From: JAAYTY01 sp964569245
Lineage (GTDB): Bacteria > Fermentibacterota > Fermentibacteria > Fermentibacterales > Fermentibacteraceae
NCBI GenBank assembly: GCA_964569245.1
Contig: CAZMTK010000012.1
Location: forward strand, 4,415 to 68,414
Length of the DNA stretch: 64,000 bases
Reading direction: 5' to 3'
This document shows positions 53,055 through 61,076 of this stretch, one piece after another (positions within the stretch are counted from its first letter, which is position 1; every line of letters begins with the position of its first letter). A program made the position numbers and the translations under genes. The notes below the pieces were generated by a model. It was given only the letters and a program-made list of their open reading frames with translations, had not been told where the DNA came from and made no database searches.

Positions 53055-53246
53055 GGCCAGCCCCAGCCGGCAGGAATGCTGTGTCCAGGACGGCTCCGGC
53101 CATGGACGACCGCAGGCCGGCCTGCATCATTTCTCGTGCGTCCTCTCCGTTCCTTCACCGTCCGCGCGATTGGGAGGCTCCTGCGGGCAGGAGCGCCCGG
53201 AAGCCCTCTCGCCGCGCTTCGCGCCTGCAATGCCGTTTCCCGCCCG

Positions 53247-54236
53247 CTAGACGCTGAAGCGTATCTCTAGAATGTCACCGTCGCGAACCTCGTAGTCCCT
53301 TCCCTCCAGGCGCACCGCTCCCTTCTCCCTCAGTCTTGCCGTGTCGGTGCACGCCTGGTAGTCGGCGAAGGCCGTCACCTGGGCCCTTATGAAGCCTCTC
53401 GCCAGGTCCGAGTGTATCGCGCCGGCCGCGTCGAGGGCCGTGGAGCCTCTCCTGAGCGGCCATGCACGGACCTCGTCGGGCCCCATGGTGAGGAATGAGA
53501 TGAGATCCAGGGACGAGTACGCAGCCTCGATCAGCCTCGAGAGCCCCGAGGCCCGGTAGCCCATCGAGGCCAGGAATTCCTGCCTCTCGGCCTCGGGGAT
53601 CTCCGAGAGCTCCAGCTCGAACGCCGCATCCACGGGGATGACCGAGGCGCCGTGCGTCCTGCAGAGTCCTTCGAGGTCGTCCTCCGGCGACACCGCGGGT
53701 GATGTCCGGTTGGATACCGCGAAAACCGGCTTGAGCGACAGGAGGGCGTAGGGCGAAAGCAGCGCCAGGTCCTCCTTCGAGAACTCCGCCCTCCTGAGGG
53801 GGATCTCCCTTCCCAGGATCTCGGCGGCATGCTCCATCACCCGGTACTCTCCCGTCCTCGCCCTGCTCTCCTTCGCGAGCCTCTCCATCCGCTTCTCGAC
53901 TACGGAGAGGTCTGCGAGCATGAGCTCGGCTTCGCACGAGGCGAAGGCCCCGGCAGGGTCGCCCTTCGCGAAGTTGTCCAGCACCAGGGCCAGCGCCGAC
54001 GCATCCCTCATCTCGGAGAGCGACTTGGCGGAGAAGGCTGGCGAGGGCGTGTCCGTGAAGACCACTGTGGCATGCACCGTCTTCTTCGGTGACCAGATCG
54101 AGGCGAGGAAGTCTAGCCTCGGGTCTGGCACCTGAACCGTGAGGGGTCTGGCGGAGTCTGCGGCCCGGCTTCCTGCAAGAGCCTTGAAGAGAGTCGTCCT
54201 TCCGCATCCCGGGCTGCCGGCGAGGGCTATCCGCAA
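53247..54236 (-). CDS. YchF-like GTPase/ATPase with altered P-loop
   Basis: A 329-residue relative of YchF (Obg family), with a C-terminal TGS domain (VRDGDILEIRFSV). The P-loop reads GSPGCGRTT (residues 7-15), so the usual Lys is Arg13. The switch II DxxG is DTPS rather than DIAG, and the NKxE specificity motif is not obvious (VSNRTS). It is shorter than E. coli YchF (363). It may be a divergent nucleotide-binding regulator with reduced hydrolysis. TTG start 54236 has GGGAGTGAAAC upstream. Confidence 0.75.
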   Translation of the reverse strand: MRIALAGSPGCGRTTLFKALAGSRAADSARPLTVQVPDPRLDFLASIWSPKKTVHATVVFTDTPSPAFSAKSLSEMRDASALALVLDNFAKGDPAGAFASCEAELMLADLSVVEKRMERLAKESRARTGEYRVMEHAAEILGREIPLRRAEFSKEDLALLSPYALLSLKPVFAVSNRTSPAVSPEDDLEGLCRTHGASVIPVDAAFELELSEIPEAERQEFLASMGYRASGLSRLIEAAYSSLDLISFLTMGPDEVRAWPLRRGSTALDAAGAIHSDLARGFIRAQVTAFADYQACTDTARLREKGAVRLEGRDYEVRDGDILEIRFSV

Positions 54237-54273
54237 GTTTCACTCCCTTTCTGATGCCCTTTTCGCAGAACCG

Positions 54274-54312
54274 CCGGGCGGGCATCCCGGCTCTCCGAAG
54301 ATACCCGCCCGG
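54274..54312 (-). terminator. Long hairpin after the SHOCT gene
   Basis: A 13-bp stem (54274-54286 with 54300-54312, one G-T wobble) around a 13-base loop lies just downstream of the minus-strand SHOCT-like gene and upstream of the YchF-like gene. There is no T-tract, so it could act in termination, mRNA stability or as a pause. Confidence 0.5.
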
Positions 54313-54329
54313 GGGGATGCGGCGGTAGG

Positions 54330-54749
54330 CTACTCCGCGAATATCCTGACTACGTCGCCGTCGGAGCTGTCCACGTCCACCTTGAGCTCCGAGAGGGACT
54401 TCGCCAGCTCCGTCTCGTCGAGGCCGGAGAGGCTGGAGAGGTCTATGCCCCTCTCCTTCACGGTCTCGGCGGCCTCCTTGGGAACCAGCGAGCCCAGCTT
54501 GATCCCCGTTCTGATGAGGCTGAGGGGCACCCGTATGTTCACCTTGTCTCCGTCGCTGGAGTTCACCAACACCCTGAGGTAGCGCGGGTTCTTCGGGGGG
54601 GAGGGCGCATCGGGGGGGGCAGGCGGTTCGGGCGGCGAAGGCGCCTCCTCCGTGGCGGCGGAAAGCTTCTCGAGCAGCATGGAAGCCTCGTCCACGCTTA
54701 TCTTGCCCTCGGCCAGCATCCCCAGGATCTTCTTCCTCGAATCGCTCAT
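54330..54749 (-). CDS. SHOCT-like/YvlB-type cytoplasmic protein
   Basis: The 139-residue protein opens with the SHOCT-like helical hairpin (KKILGMLAEGKISVDEASMLLEKL), then has a Pro-rich linker (residues 36-52) and a strand-rich end with two near-repeats (VLVNSSDGDKVNIRVP near 59 and VDVDSSDGDVVRIFAE at the end). This is the arrangement of YvlB/DUF4097-associated short proteins. It is the third gene of a DUF2089-led operon and probably acts with those partners in envelope-stress control, by analogy. Confidence 0.75.
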   Translation of the reverse strand: MSDSRKKILGMLAEGKISVDEASMLLEKLSAATEEAPSPPEPPAPPDAPSPPKNPRYLRVLVNSSDGDKVNIRVPLSLIRTGIKLGSLVPKEAAETVKERGIDLSSLSGLDETELAKSLSELKVDVDSSDGDVVRIFAE

Positions 54750-54771
54750 CTCGACACCTCCATCTCCTGTC

Positions 54772-55029
54772 TCACACCCACGATATCGCGAAGCTCCGGC
54801 CCTCGGACTCTCTCACGTCTACACACAGGCCGTGCAGCATCATCAGAAGCAGCAGCGCGCGAGGAGCCTGCAGCAGAGCCCGGTACTCCCACCTGCCTGA
54901 GAGTGCGCTCCCGATGGCTCCGAGCAGCCAGGCGAGGAGCACGAACGGCGACAGCAGGAGCCACAGGAGGAACCACGGCAGGGGCAGCACCAGCCAGCCT
55001 ATCCTCAGCAGCACGAACGTTGCGGGCAT
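54772..55029 (-). CDS. Small membrane protein in DUF2089 operon
   Basis: An 85-residue protein with one long or two short hydrophobic helices (WLVLPLPWFLLWLLLSPFVLLAWLLG, residues 12-37) and a second around 56-66. Its ATG overlaps the DUF2089 stop by one base, so it is certainly in that operon. I do not recognise the family. It might recruit the adjacent SHOCT-like protein to the membrane. Confidence 0.7.
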   Translation of the reverse strand: MPATFVLLRIGWLVLPLPWFLLWLLLSPFVLLAWLLGAIGSALSGRWEYRALLQAPRALLLLMMLHGLCVDVRESEGRSFAISWV

Positions 55030-55376
55030 CAGAGCCTCTCCATCGCCTCGGCAGCGGTTATCTCGCCCCGGGCCAGTTGCTCGATTACCAGATCGTGATC
55101 CTCGGGGCCTGTCATCATGTCGTTCAGCCTCTCGATGATGCGGTCTATCCTGGCGCGTGCCGTCGGGTAGCTCACGCCAAGCACCTCCTGGATCTTCTTG
55201 ATGGATCCGTAGCTTCTCACGAAGGCTATCACCAGGGCCTGGTCTTCGCTGGGCAGGAGGCCGAGGAGGGGCACGGTGAACTCCCCGCCCAGTGTAAGCC
55301 TGCAGGAGTTGCAGCGGCAGAGCGTCGGCACCATGGGCTTCCCGCACTCGGGACATTTCGCCTTGCTGATATCCAT
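55029..55376 (-). CDS. DUF2089 zinc-ribbon regulator
   Basis: A 115-residue protein: an N-terminal zinc ribbon (Cys8, Cys11, Cys20-to-25: CPEC, CRCNSC) and a C-terminal helix-turn-helix-like part (SIKKIQEVLGVSYPTARARIDRIIERL), matching DUF2089. It probably binds DNA. An AAAGGAGGTC site (55381-55390) precedes the ATG. A TAGAAT (55391-55396) and TTGAAG (55415-55420) with an 18-bp spacer on the minus strand form a possible promoter, though the leader would be very short. Confidence 0.88.
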   Translation of the reverse strand: MDISKAKCPECGKPMVPTLCRCNSCRLTLGGEFTVPLLGLLPSEDQALVIAFVRSYGSIKKIQEVLGVSYPTARARIDRIIERLNDMMTGPEDHDLVIEQLARGEITAAEAMERL

Positions 55377-55548
55377 GCTAGACCTCCTTTATTCTAAAGC
55401 GAATATGGCCATGACTTCAACAATGTCAAGGTTCGTTCTTGAATATCTGGATCCGCATATTGCGGGGGGCGGTTCATGGCATCTTGACGCGGGGGCATGC
55501 ATAGTCAATCTGTTGCGGTAAGTCCCGTCAGAAGCATGGAGGGCCGGA

Positions 55549-56808
55549 ATGAGCAGGATTGTCGCGGTGATTCTCGGGGGGGGAAGCGGCACCAGGCTGT
55601 TCCCGCTCACTCAGCAGAGGAGCAAGCCGGCCGTCCCGGTCGGGGGGAAGTACCGGCTGATAGACATACCGGTCTCGAACTGCATCAACGACGGCATCAG
55701 GCAGATACTGGTTCTGACCCAGTACAACAGCGAGAGCCTGAACCGGCACGTAGCCCAGACCTACAGGTTCGACAGGTTCACCGACGGATTCGTATCCATC
55801 CTGGCCGCGGAGCAGACCAACGAGAACAAGGACTGGTTCCAGGGCACCGCCGACGCCGTGAGGAAGAGCCTGCGGCACATCCTCGACCTGCATCCGGAGC
55901 AGGTCCTGATACTGTCCGGCGATCAGCTCTACCGTCTGAACTTCAGGGATTTCGACGAGAGGCACGTGGCTTCCGGGGCCGACATCACGATAGCCACGAA
56001 GCCGGTCACGCGAAGGGAGGCTCCCGGGCTGGGGATCATGCAGATCTCCGGGAGCGGAAGGATAGTGCATTTCAGGGAGAAGCCGTCGCCGGACGAGCTG
56101 GACTCCCTGGTGAGCAGAGGTCCCGGCCTCGATGACGAACGCCCTCTTCTCGGCAGCATGGGCATCTACATGTTCAGGCCGGAGGTCCTCGAGGCCGTGC
56201 TCGAGGACGAGGCGATGACGGACTTCGGCAAGCAGGTCATACCCAGCTCGATCGGGGAGAGGAAGGTCTTCGCCTACCTCTTCAGCGGATACTGGTCCGA
56301 CATCGGGACGATCGGGAGCTTCTTCGAGGCCAACCTCGACCTCGCCTCCGACAGGCCGGCGCTGGACCTCTACAAGAACTATCTCCCGATCTACACCCGC
56401 GCACGTGCCCTTCCCGGTGCGCGCGTGCGTGACTGCAGGATCGACGAGGCGGTCGTATGCGAGGCGTCGGAGATAGTCGGCGCCAACATCAGAAGGTGCG
56501 TGATCGGGCTCCGGAGCAAGATAAGGCGCGACTCGACGCTGGAGGAGGTGGTCTTCATGGGCGCCGACTACTGGGAGGGCCACTTCAGGGATCCGGCGTC
56601 CGAGAACTTCCACCTGCCGGCGCTGGGCGTGGGGGAGGGGTGCGTGATAAGGCGCGCCATCATAGACAAGAATGCAAGAATAGGCGCCGGGAGCAGGCTG
56701 GTGAACGAGCGGAACCTCGAGAACTTCGACGGGGAGGGCTACTACATAAGAGATGGGATAATAGTGGTGCCCAAGAACGGGGTTATTCCAGCAAATACAA
56801 CCATATAA
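55549..56808 (+). CDS. glgC: Glucose-1-phosphate adenylyltransferase
   Basis: A 419-residue GlgC with the nucleotidyltransferase opening ILGGGSGTRLFPLTQQRSKPAVP near residue 7, GTADAVRK near 100, LSGDQLYR near 125 and the glucose-1-phosphate site FREKPSPDEL near 170. The C-terminal third is a hexapeptide beta-helix (IRRAIIDKNARIGAG). It makes ADP-glucose for glycogen. It ends a few bases before a strong promoter, and no other glg gene is in the window. Confidence 0.95.
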   Translation: MSRIVAVILGGGSGTRLFPLTQQRSKPAVPVGGKYRLIDIPVSNCINDGIRQILVLTQYNSESLNRHVAQTYRFDRFTDGFVSILAAEQTNENKDWFQGTADAVRKSLRHILDLHPEQVLILSGDQLYRLNFRDFDERHVASGADITIATKPVTRREAPGLGIMQISGSGRIVHFREKPSPDELDSLVSRGPGLDDERPLLGSMGIYMFRPEVLEAVLEDEAMTDFGKQVIPSSIGERKVFAYLFSGYWSDIGTIGSFFEANLDLASDRPALDLYKNYLPIYTRARALPGARVRDCRIDEAVVCEASEIVGANIRRCVIGLRSKIRRDSTLEEVVFMGADYWEGHFRDPASENFHLPALGVGEGCVIRRAIIDKNARIGAGSRLVNERNLENFDGEGYYIRDGIIVVPKNGVIPANTTI

Positions 56809-56820
56809 AAGTATGAAACC

Positions 56821-56849
56821 TTGACGGAAGCCCGTCTGTCCGATATATA
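56821..56849 (+). promoter_or_regulatory. Sigma-70-type promoter of the barrel gene
   Basis: TTGACG (56821-56826) and TATATA (56844-56849) are separated by 17 bp, the optimal spacing. A leader of about 75 bases separates it from the ATG at 56934, which has AGAAGGAGGGTACCC as ribosome site. These are the best -35/-10 pair in the window, as expected for an abundant protein. Confidence 0.88.
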
Positions 56850-56933
56850 CAGGTCCCAAGCGGGAGAATCCCGCGTTGCCAAGCGGATCCAAAGCCCCAG
56901 AAACATCAGACCACGAACAGAAGGAGGGTACCC

Positions 56934-57956
56934 ATGAAGCTGGCAATGATCGCGGCTCTTGCGCTTGTTGCCGCAGTCTCGGCCAGTTACCCGCGGCTCG
57001 CGACCCTTGGTGGCGACGCTCGGCTCATGCTGAACGACTACACCGAGATGTGGGCCTATCCCGGCGTCATCAGCGACTACCAGTTCGCCACCGGGCAGTC
57101 CGACTCTCCCGCCAGTGTGGACGACGGCTGGTTCGGGCTGGTGAAGAACTTCCAGGGCACCACCCTGGGCGTCACCATCAACCACGGCGACATGCTCGAG
57201 TTCCTCTACCACCCCGGCAACTGGGGCCTGATCGTGGGCGTTGACTACGAGAAGTTCACGCCCGACACCAATACCTCCGCCAAGGAGATGGGCATCGACC
57301 TGGCATGGGGCACCGATGTCGGCTGGTTCGGTGACTACAGCGACCTGGCCCTCGGCCTCGGCTACATGACTGCAGACTCCACGATAGGTGACGTCAGCTT
57401 CGGCCCCACCGACCTGAGCATCGGCGGCTCGGTCCGCGGCCACCAGGACGGCTTCATCAACCTGTTCCCGATCATCTCCGCCGGTTTCGACATGTACGAG
57501 TACGATGATGGTGATGACGATACCGCCAATGAGAAGACCACGACCATCGCCATCGATCTTGGTGCCGGCCACAACCACATGGTCGCCCCGAAGACCTGCG
57601 TGATCGTCGGCATCTACGCCGGTCTGTCCAGCACCTCCTTCAGTGGCGAGATGGGTGATAACATGGATGGCGAGATGGCCATCACCATCCCCAGGATCAC
57701 CGGCGGCGTCGAGCAGATGCTTGGCAAGTGGCTGTTCGTCCGCGCCGGCGCCACCAGCGAGACCGAGATGTGGTCGCAGGGCGACGTGAACAGCTTCAGC
57801 ACGAGCTTCGACACCAACTTCGGCATCGGCATCACCTTCGACAACTTCACGCTGGATGCCACCGTCGGCGAGGACTTCCTGCACGACGGTCCCTACATGG
57901 TCGGCGGCGTCGGCAACGGCTTCATGGGCCAGCTCGCTGCCACCTACAACTTCTAG
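56934..57956 (+). CDS. Outer-membrane beta-barrel protein
   Basis: A 340-residue protein with a signal peptide (residues 1-19, AALALVAAVSAS) and a mature sequence of amphipathic strands with Trp/Tyr-Gly-rich turns (WGLIVGVDYEKF, LALGLGYMTA, FGIGITFDNFTLDATV), ending in the barrel-type aromatic terminus (LAATYNF). An Asp-rich loop (YDDGDDDTAN near residue 187) could bind cation. Codon use is biased to C-ending codons and the gene has a strong promoter, terminator and Shine-Dalgarno, so this is probably a major porin-like protein. No homologue family is recognised. Confidence 0.82.
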   Translation: MKLAMIAALALVAAVSASYPRLATLGGDARLMLNDYTEMWAYPGVISDYQFATGQSDSPASVDDGWFGLVKNFQGTTLGVTINHGDMLEFLYHPGNWGLIVGVDYEKFTPDTNTSAKEMGIDLAWGTDVGWFGDYSDLALGLGYMTADSTIGDVSFGPTDLSIGGSVRGHQDGFINLFPIISAGFDMYEYDDGDDDTANEKTTTIAIDLGAGHNHMVAPKTCVIVGIYAGLSSTSFSGEMGDNMDGEMAITIPRITGGVEQMLGKWLFVRAGATSETEMWSQGDVNSFSTSFDTNFGIGITFDNFTLDATVGEDFLHDGPYMVGGVGNGFMGQLAATYNF

Positions 57957-57981
57957 CCCGCTCCTTCCTCTTCGACCAGTC

Positions 57982-58010
57982 GGGGCCGCCCACCCGGGCG
58001 GCCCCCTTCT
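57982..58010 (+). terminator. Rho-independent terminator of the barrel gene
   Basis: A perfect 10-bp stem GGGGCCGCCC/GGGCGGCCCC around ACCC (57982-58005), followed by CTTCTTCTCC. It lies 26 bases after the stop codon and is the clearest terminator in the window. Confidence 0.85.
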
Positions 58011-58023
58011 TCTCCCCGAGCGA

Positions 58024-58228
58024 ACAGTTTCAGGTTGAAGATGCTTAAGAAACCCTGACCACCCACCGGCGCTGGATTGGCTCGGTGGCTCTGAACATCC
58101 TGTTAAATGGTTTTATGGATATTGGTTTTGCATTTCGCGCAAGACGGAGTCACTGCCGTTTCCAGACCGTCGCGATGATTCGGGAAGTGAATTGCGGGGT
58201 TTCTTAAGTTTCTTCAACCTGAAACTGT
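58024..58228. repeat. 205-bp element with 32-bp terminal inverted repeats
   Basis: The left arm (58024-58055, starting ACAGTTTCAGGTTGAAGA) and right arm (58197-58228) are inverted copies with 30 of 32 positions matching; the mismatches are at TG versus AA in the middle. The 141 bp between are AT-richer than the surroundings (CTGTTAAATGGTTTTATGG), and hold no gene. No target-site duplication is evident. It may be a MITE-like element or a long structured RNA/regulatory site between terminator and aminotransferase gene. Confidence 0.75.
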
Positions 58229-58230
58229 CT

Positions 58231-58254
58231 GGGGCGGGGCTGGCGCCCCGCCCC
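58231..58254 (-). terminator. GC hairpin after the aminotransferase gene
   Basis: A perfect 10-bp stem (GGGGCGGGGC/GCCCCGCCCC) around TGGC lies about 24 bases beyond the minus-strand aminotransferase stop. No T-tract is seen; the inverted-repeat element follows on the minus strand. Confidence 0.5.
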
Positions 58255-58277
58255 CCGCCCCGAGGCGTGTAGAGATC

Positions 58278-59501
58278 CTAGGACCTCTTGTTCTTCTCAA
58301 TCTGCTTCTTGATCAGGGCTCCGAGACGCTTCACTCCCTCGCAGATCTTGGGCTCCGGCGAGTAGCTGAAATTGAGCCTCATGCTCCTGTGATCGTCCTC
58401 CTCGGCGTAGAAGGCGCTGCCCGGAACGTAGGCGACCTTCTCCTCGATGGCGGCGTGGAACATCTCGTCGGTGCTGAAGCCCTCCGGAAGCGTCACCCAG
58501 AGGAACAGACCACCCTCCGGCTTCGTCCACTTGACCCCGGGAATGCCAAGAAGGTGGGTGTCGAGGCAGCTCAGCATCAGCTCCCTGCGGCGCGCATAGA
58601 GCTCGATGGTCTTCTCCAGGCCCCTCTGCAGTGCGCCGGAGGCCATCACATGGTGGGCTATCGCCTGGTTGAAGGGAGGTGTGCAGAGGTCTGTGCCCTG
58701 CTTCGCCATGACCATCTTGTCGATGATCCAGTCAGGCCCGTAGGCCCAGCCGATGCGGAAGCCGGGCAGGAGTATCTTCGAGAAGGTGTAGAGCGAGAGC
58801 ACCTGGTCCGGCGCCATGGACTGCAGGGTCGGCACGTGCTTTCCGGTATAGCGAAGCTGTCTATATGGAGTGTCCTCGATGATCAGGTAGCCGCCCTCTC
58901 GCGCCAGCCTGATTATCTCGTGGCGTCTGCTCTCCGGTATGGTGACGCCTGCCGGATTGTGGAAGTCAGGAATCACGTATATGAACTTGGGACGTCTGTT
59001 CTCCTTCTCCAGCCTCTTCAGCGTTTCCGCAAGCAGGTCGGGCCTCATGCCGTAGTCGTCGAGCTCGACTCCAACCGGAACCCCCTGGTAGGCCTTGAAG
59101 GCCTGGAGCGCCCCCAGGTAGGTCGGACGGCCCACGATGCATGTGTCGCCGGGGTTCAGGAATATCTTTCCAATGAAGTCCAGGCCCTGCTGCGATGCGA
59201 CGGTTACCAGGATGTTCGAGGGATCGGCGGGCGTTCCGTCGTCGGTCATGAGCTTCGCCAGGTCCTCCCGAAGGCGGTTGTCTCCCTCGGTGGTTCCGTA
59301 CTGAAGCGCCTTGTCGGCCTCTGTCCAGAGGACCCTGTTGGCGGCGATGGCGACATCCGCCACCGGGAAGGTCTCCGGCGCCGGGAGGCCGCCCGCGAAG
59401 GAAATGATGTCCGGCTGCGAGGTCAGCTTCAGCAGCTCGCGGATCACCGACCTCTTCATGGAAGTCGCCCTGGCCGAGAAGATCTTCTCCTTGTCCAACA
59501 T
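58278..59501 (-). CDS. PLP-dependent class I aminotransferase, LysN/MocR-like
   Basis: A 407-residue fold-type I aminotransferase of the 2-aminoadipate/LysN group: ISFAGGLPAPETFP near residue 33, QYGTTEGDNRLREDLAKLM near 67, IPDFHNPAGVTIP near 177, and the Schiff-base Lys in TFSKILLPGFRIGW near 237. These exchange amino groups between aromatic, leucine or aminoadipate substrates and 2-oxoglutarate. ATG 59501 has AGGGGGGACG upstream. It is divergent to ppiC and faces the barrel gene. Confidence 0.93.
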   Translation of the reverse strand: MLDKEKIFSARATSMKRSVIRELLKLTSQPDIISFAGGLPAPETFPVADVAIAANRVLWTEADKALQYGTTEGDNRLREDLAKLMTDDGTPADPSNILVTVASQQGLDFIGKIFLNPGDTCIVGRPTYLGALQAFKAYQGVPVGVELDDYGMRPDLLAETLKRLEKENRRPKFIYVIPDFHNPAGVTIPESRRHEIIRLAREGGYLIIEDTPYRQLRYTGKHVPTLQSMAPDQVLSLYTFSKILLPGFRIGWAYGPDWIIDKMVMAKQGTDLCTPPFNQAIAHHVMASGALQRGLEKTIELYARRRELMLSCLDTHLLGIPGVKWTKPEGGLFLWVTLPEGFSTDEMFHAAIEEKVAYVPGSAFYAEEDDHRSMRLNFSYSPEPKICEGVKRLGALIKKQIEKNKRS

Positions 59502-59590
59502 CGTCCCCCCTTCTGCTGTTGAGGCGCATGACACCGCTGCCCAGCCTCGCCCGGGAAGGAGAGGGCTGGTGAAACGACTGCCTCGCGGAC

Positions 59591-59596
59591 TATAAT
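59591..59596 (+). promoter_or_regulatory. -10 element of the ppiC-rluD operon
   Basis: A perfect TATAAT stands 56 bases before the ppiC start, between divergent genes. No good -35 was found (GGTGAA at 17 bp). The aminotransferase gene starts about 90 bases away on the opposite strand. Confidence 0.6.
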
Positions 59597-59651
59597 GGCA
59601 GTGTTGAACTGGGACAATCATCAGGAATCCCCATACATGGAGGCAGGTGCC

Positions 59652-60092
59652 GTGAAGATCCGTGTCGCATCAGTGATGGCAGCCCTGGTCCTGGCGGCGG
59701 CATGCGGCAAGGGCGGGAACGAGCCGGTTGAAACCGTGGATCAGGCGGGGGAAGCGCAGCATTCCGTCGCTCCGCAGACCGTAGGAGCCAGCCATATCCT
59801 GATCGCCTACCAGGGCGCCCAGCGTTCGACCGCCACCAGAACGCGCGAGGAGGCTCTCCAGCTCGCCCAGGATGTCCACGATATGCTTGCGAGCGGCAGC
59901 ATTCACTTCTCCGATGCGGCCATGCGCTATTCCGACTGTCCTAGCGGGGCCAGCGGCGGCGATCTCGGCGTCTTCGGCCGCGGGGCCATGGTGGCCGAGT
60001 TCGAGAACGCTGCCTTCTCGCTGGAAGTGGGCGAGATTTCGGATGTAGTGGAAACGCCCTTCGGGTTCCACATCATAATGAGGACCCAGTAG
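59652..60092 (+). CDS. PpiC-type peptidyl-prolyl isomerase lipoprotein
   Basis: A 146-residue exported parvulin. Residues 1-18 are a lipoprotein signal (lipobox LAAAC with Cys near 17). The rotamase domain starts at GASHILIAYQGA near residue 45 and has SDAAMRYSDCPSGASGGDLGVFGRGAMVAEFE and the closing FGFHIIMR. It assists folding of periplasmic or outer-membrane proteins. GTG 59652 has GGAGG at 59639-59643; ATG 59637 is a longer alternative that overlaps this ribosome site. Confidence 0.85.
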   Translation: MKIRVASVMAALVLAAACGKGGNEPVETVDQAGEAQHSVAPQTVGASHILIAYQGAQRSTATRTREEALQLAQDVHDMLASGSIHFSDAAMRYSDCPSGASGGDLGVFGRGAMVAEFENAAFSLEVGEISDVVETPFGFHIIMRTQ

Positions 60093-60101
60093 CCGGCCGA
60101 G

Positions 60102-61076
60102 TTGCAGTCCTGCATCTTCCACGTAGCCGACGAAGAGGGCGGGCGGAGGCTGGACAGCTTCCTGGTGTCCAGAACCGGCGGTCTCAGCCGCAGCTACATA
60201 TCCACCCTTATCGGGAACGGCAACGCCTCCGTCTGCGATGTCGTCACCCTGCGCCCCGCGCAGCGCGTTCGGCCGGGCGACGTCGTCCGACTCCTGATTC
60301 CCGACCCTGTCGAGATCGATCTGGCTCCCATGCCGATGGACCTGGACATCGTGTTCGAGGACGATCACCTGGTGGTCCTCGACAAGCCTGCCGGCCTTGT
60401 TGTGCATCCCACGCCGAGCTCACCGGGCGGAACGCTGGTCAACGCTCTGCTTGCGCACTGCAGGACCAGCCTTTCGGGCATCAGCGGAGAGATGAGACCC
60501 GGAATCGTCCACAGGCTCGACAAGGACACCACAGGCCTTCTCGTCGTCGCGAAGGACGACGAGACGCACGTCGGCCTCTCGGCCCAGCTCGCGGCGCGGA
60601 CCATGAAGCGCCGGTACGTCGCATTGGCATGGAACCACCCTGGCGCTCCCTCGGGACGGATAGATGCGCCGATAGGCCGCGATCCCAGGCACCGGAAGAA
60701 GATGGGCATCGACTCCAGGGGCAGGCGGGCCGTCACGAACTACCATGTGATCCGGAGGTACGATTTCGCCTCCATGATGGAGTGCCGCCTGGAGACAGGC
60801 AGGACCCACCAGATCAGAGTCCACCTGGCGAGCATGGGCTGCCCTGTGATAGCCGACGACAGATACGGCGGCATGAAACCCAGGGGCGTCCCGTCGAGCA
60901 GGGCCGTCAGGGCTCTGGTGGCCGACGTGATCCGGATCGCGGGGCACCAGATGCTCCACGCCGAGACGCTGGGCTTCGTGCACCCCGTGACCGGAGAGGA
61001 GCTGGAGTTCAACGCCGCGCCCCCGCTGGAGTTCAGGCTCGCGGCCAGGAGGCTGGAGAAGGGACTCGAGCCTTGA
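60102..61076 (+). CDS. RluA/RluD-family pseudouridine synthase
   Basis: A 324-residue protein with an N-terminal S4 RNA-binding domain (RLDSFLVSRTGGLSRSYISTLI near residue 16) and the synthase domain with the catalytic Asp in HRLDKDTTG near 145 and LETGRTHQIRVHLA near 230. It modifies uridines in 23S rRNA or tRNA. TTG start 60102 follows an AGTTGCAGTCC region with poor Shine-Dalgarno. It overlaps the next gene by four bases. Confidence 0.93.
   Translation: MQSCIFHVADEEGGRRLDSFLVSRTGGLSRSYISTLIGNGNASVCDVVTLRPAQRVRPGDVVRLLIPDPVEIDLAPMPMDLDIVFEDDHLVVLDKPAGLVVHPTPSSPGGTLVNALLAHCRTSLSGISGEMRPGIVHRLDKDTTGLLVVAKDDETHVGLSAQLAARTMKRRYVALAWNHPGAPSGRIDAPIGRDPRHRKKMGIDSRGRRAVTNYHVIRRYDFASMMECRLETGRTHQIRVHLASMGCPVIADDRYGGMKPRGVPSSRAVRALVADVIRIAGHQMLHAETLGFVHPVTGEELEFNAAPPLEFRLAARRLEKGLEP

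Noticed and set aside
53055..53246. Possible further N-terminal part of the antiporter relic upstream on the minus strand.
   Set aside because: No frame shows antiporter motifs there; the sequence reads as non-coding.
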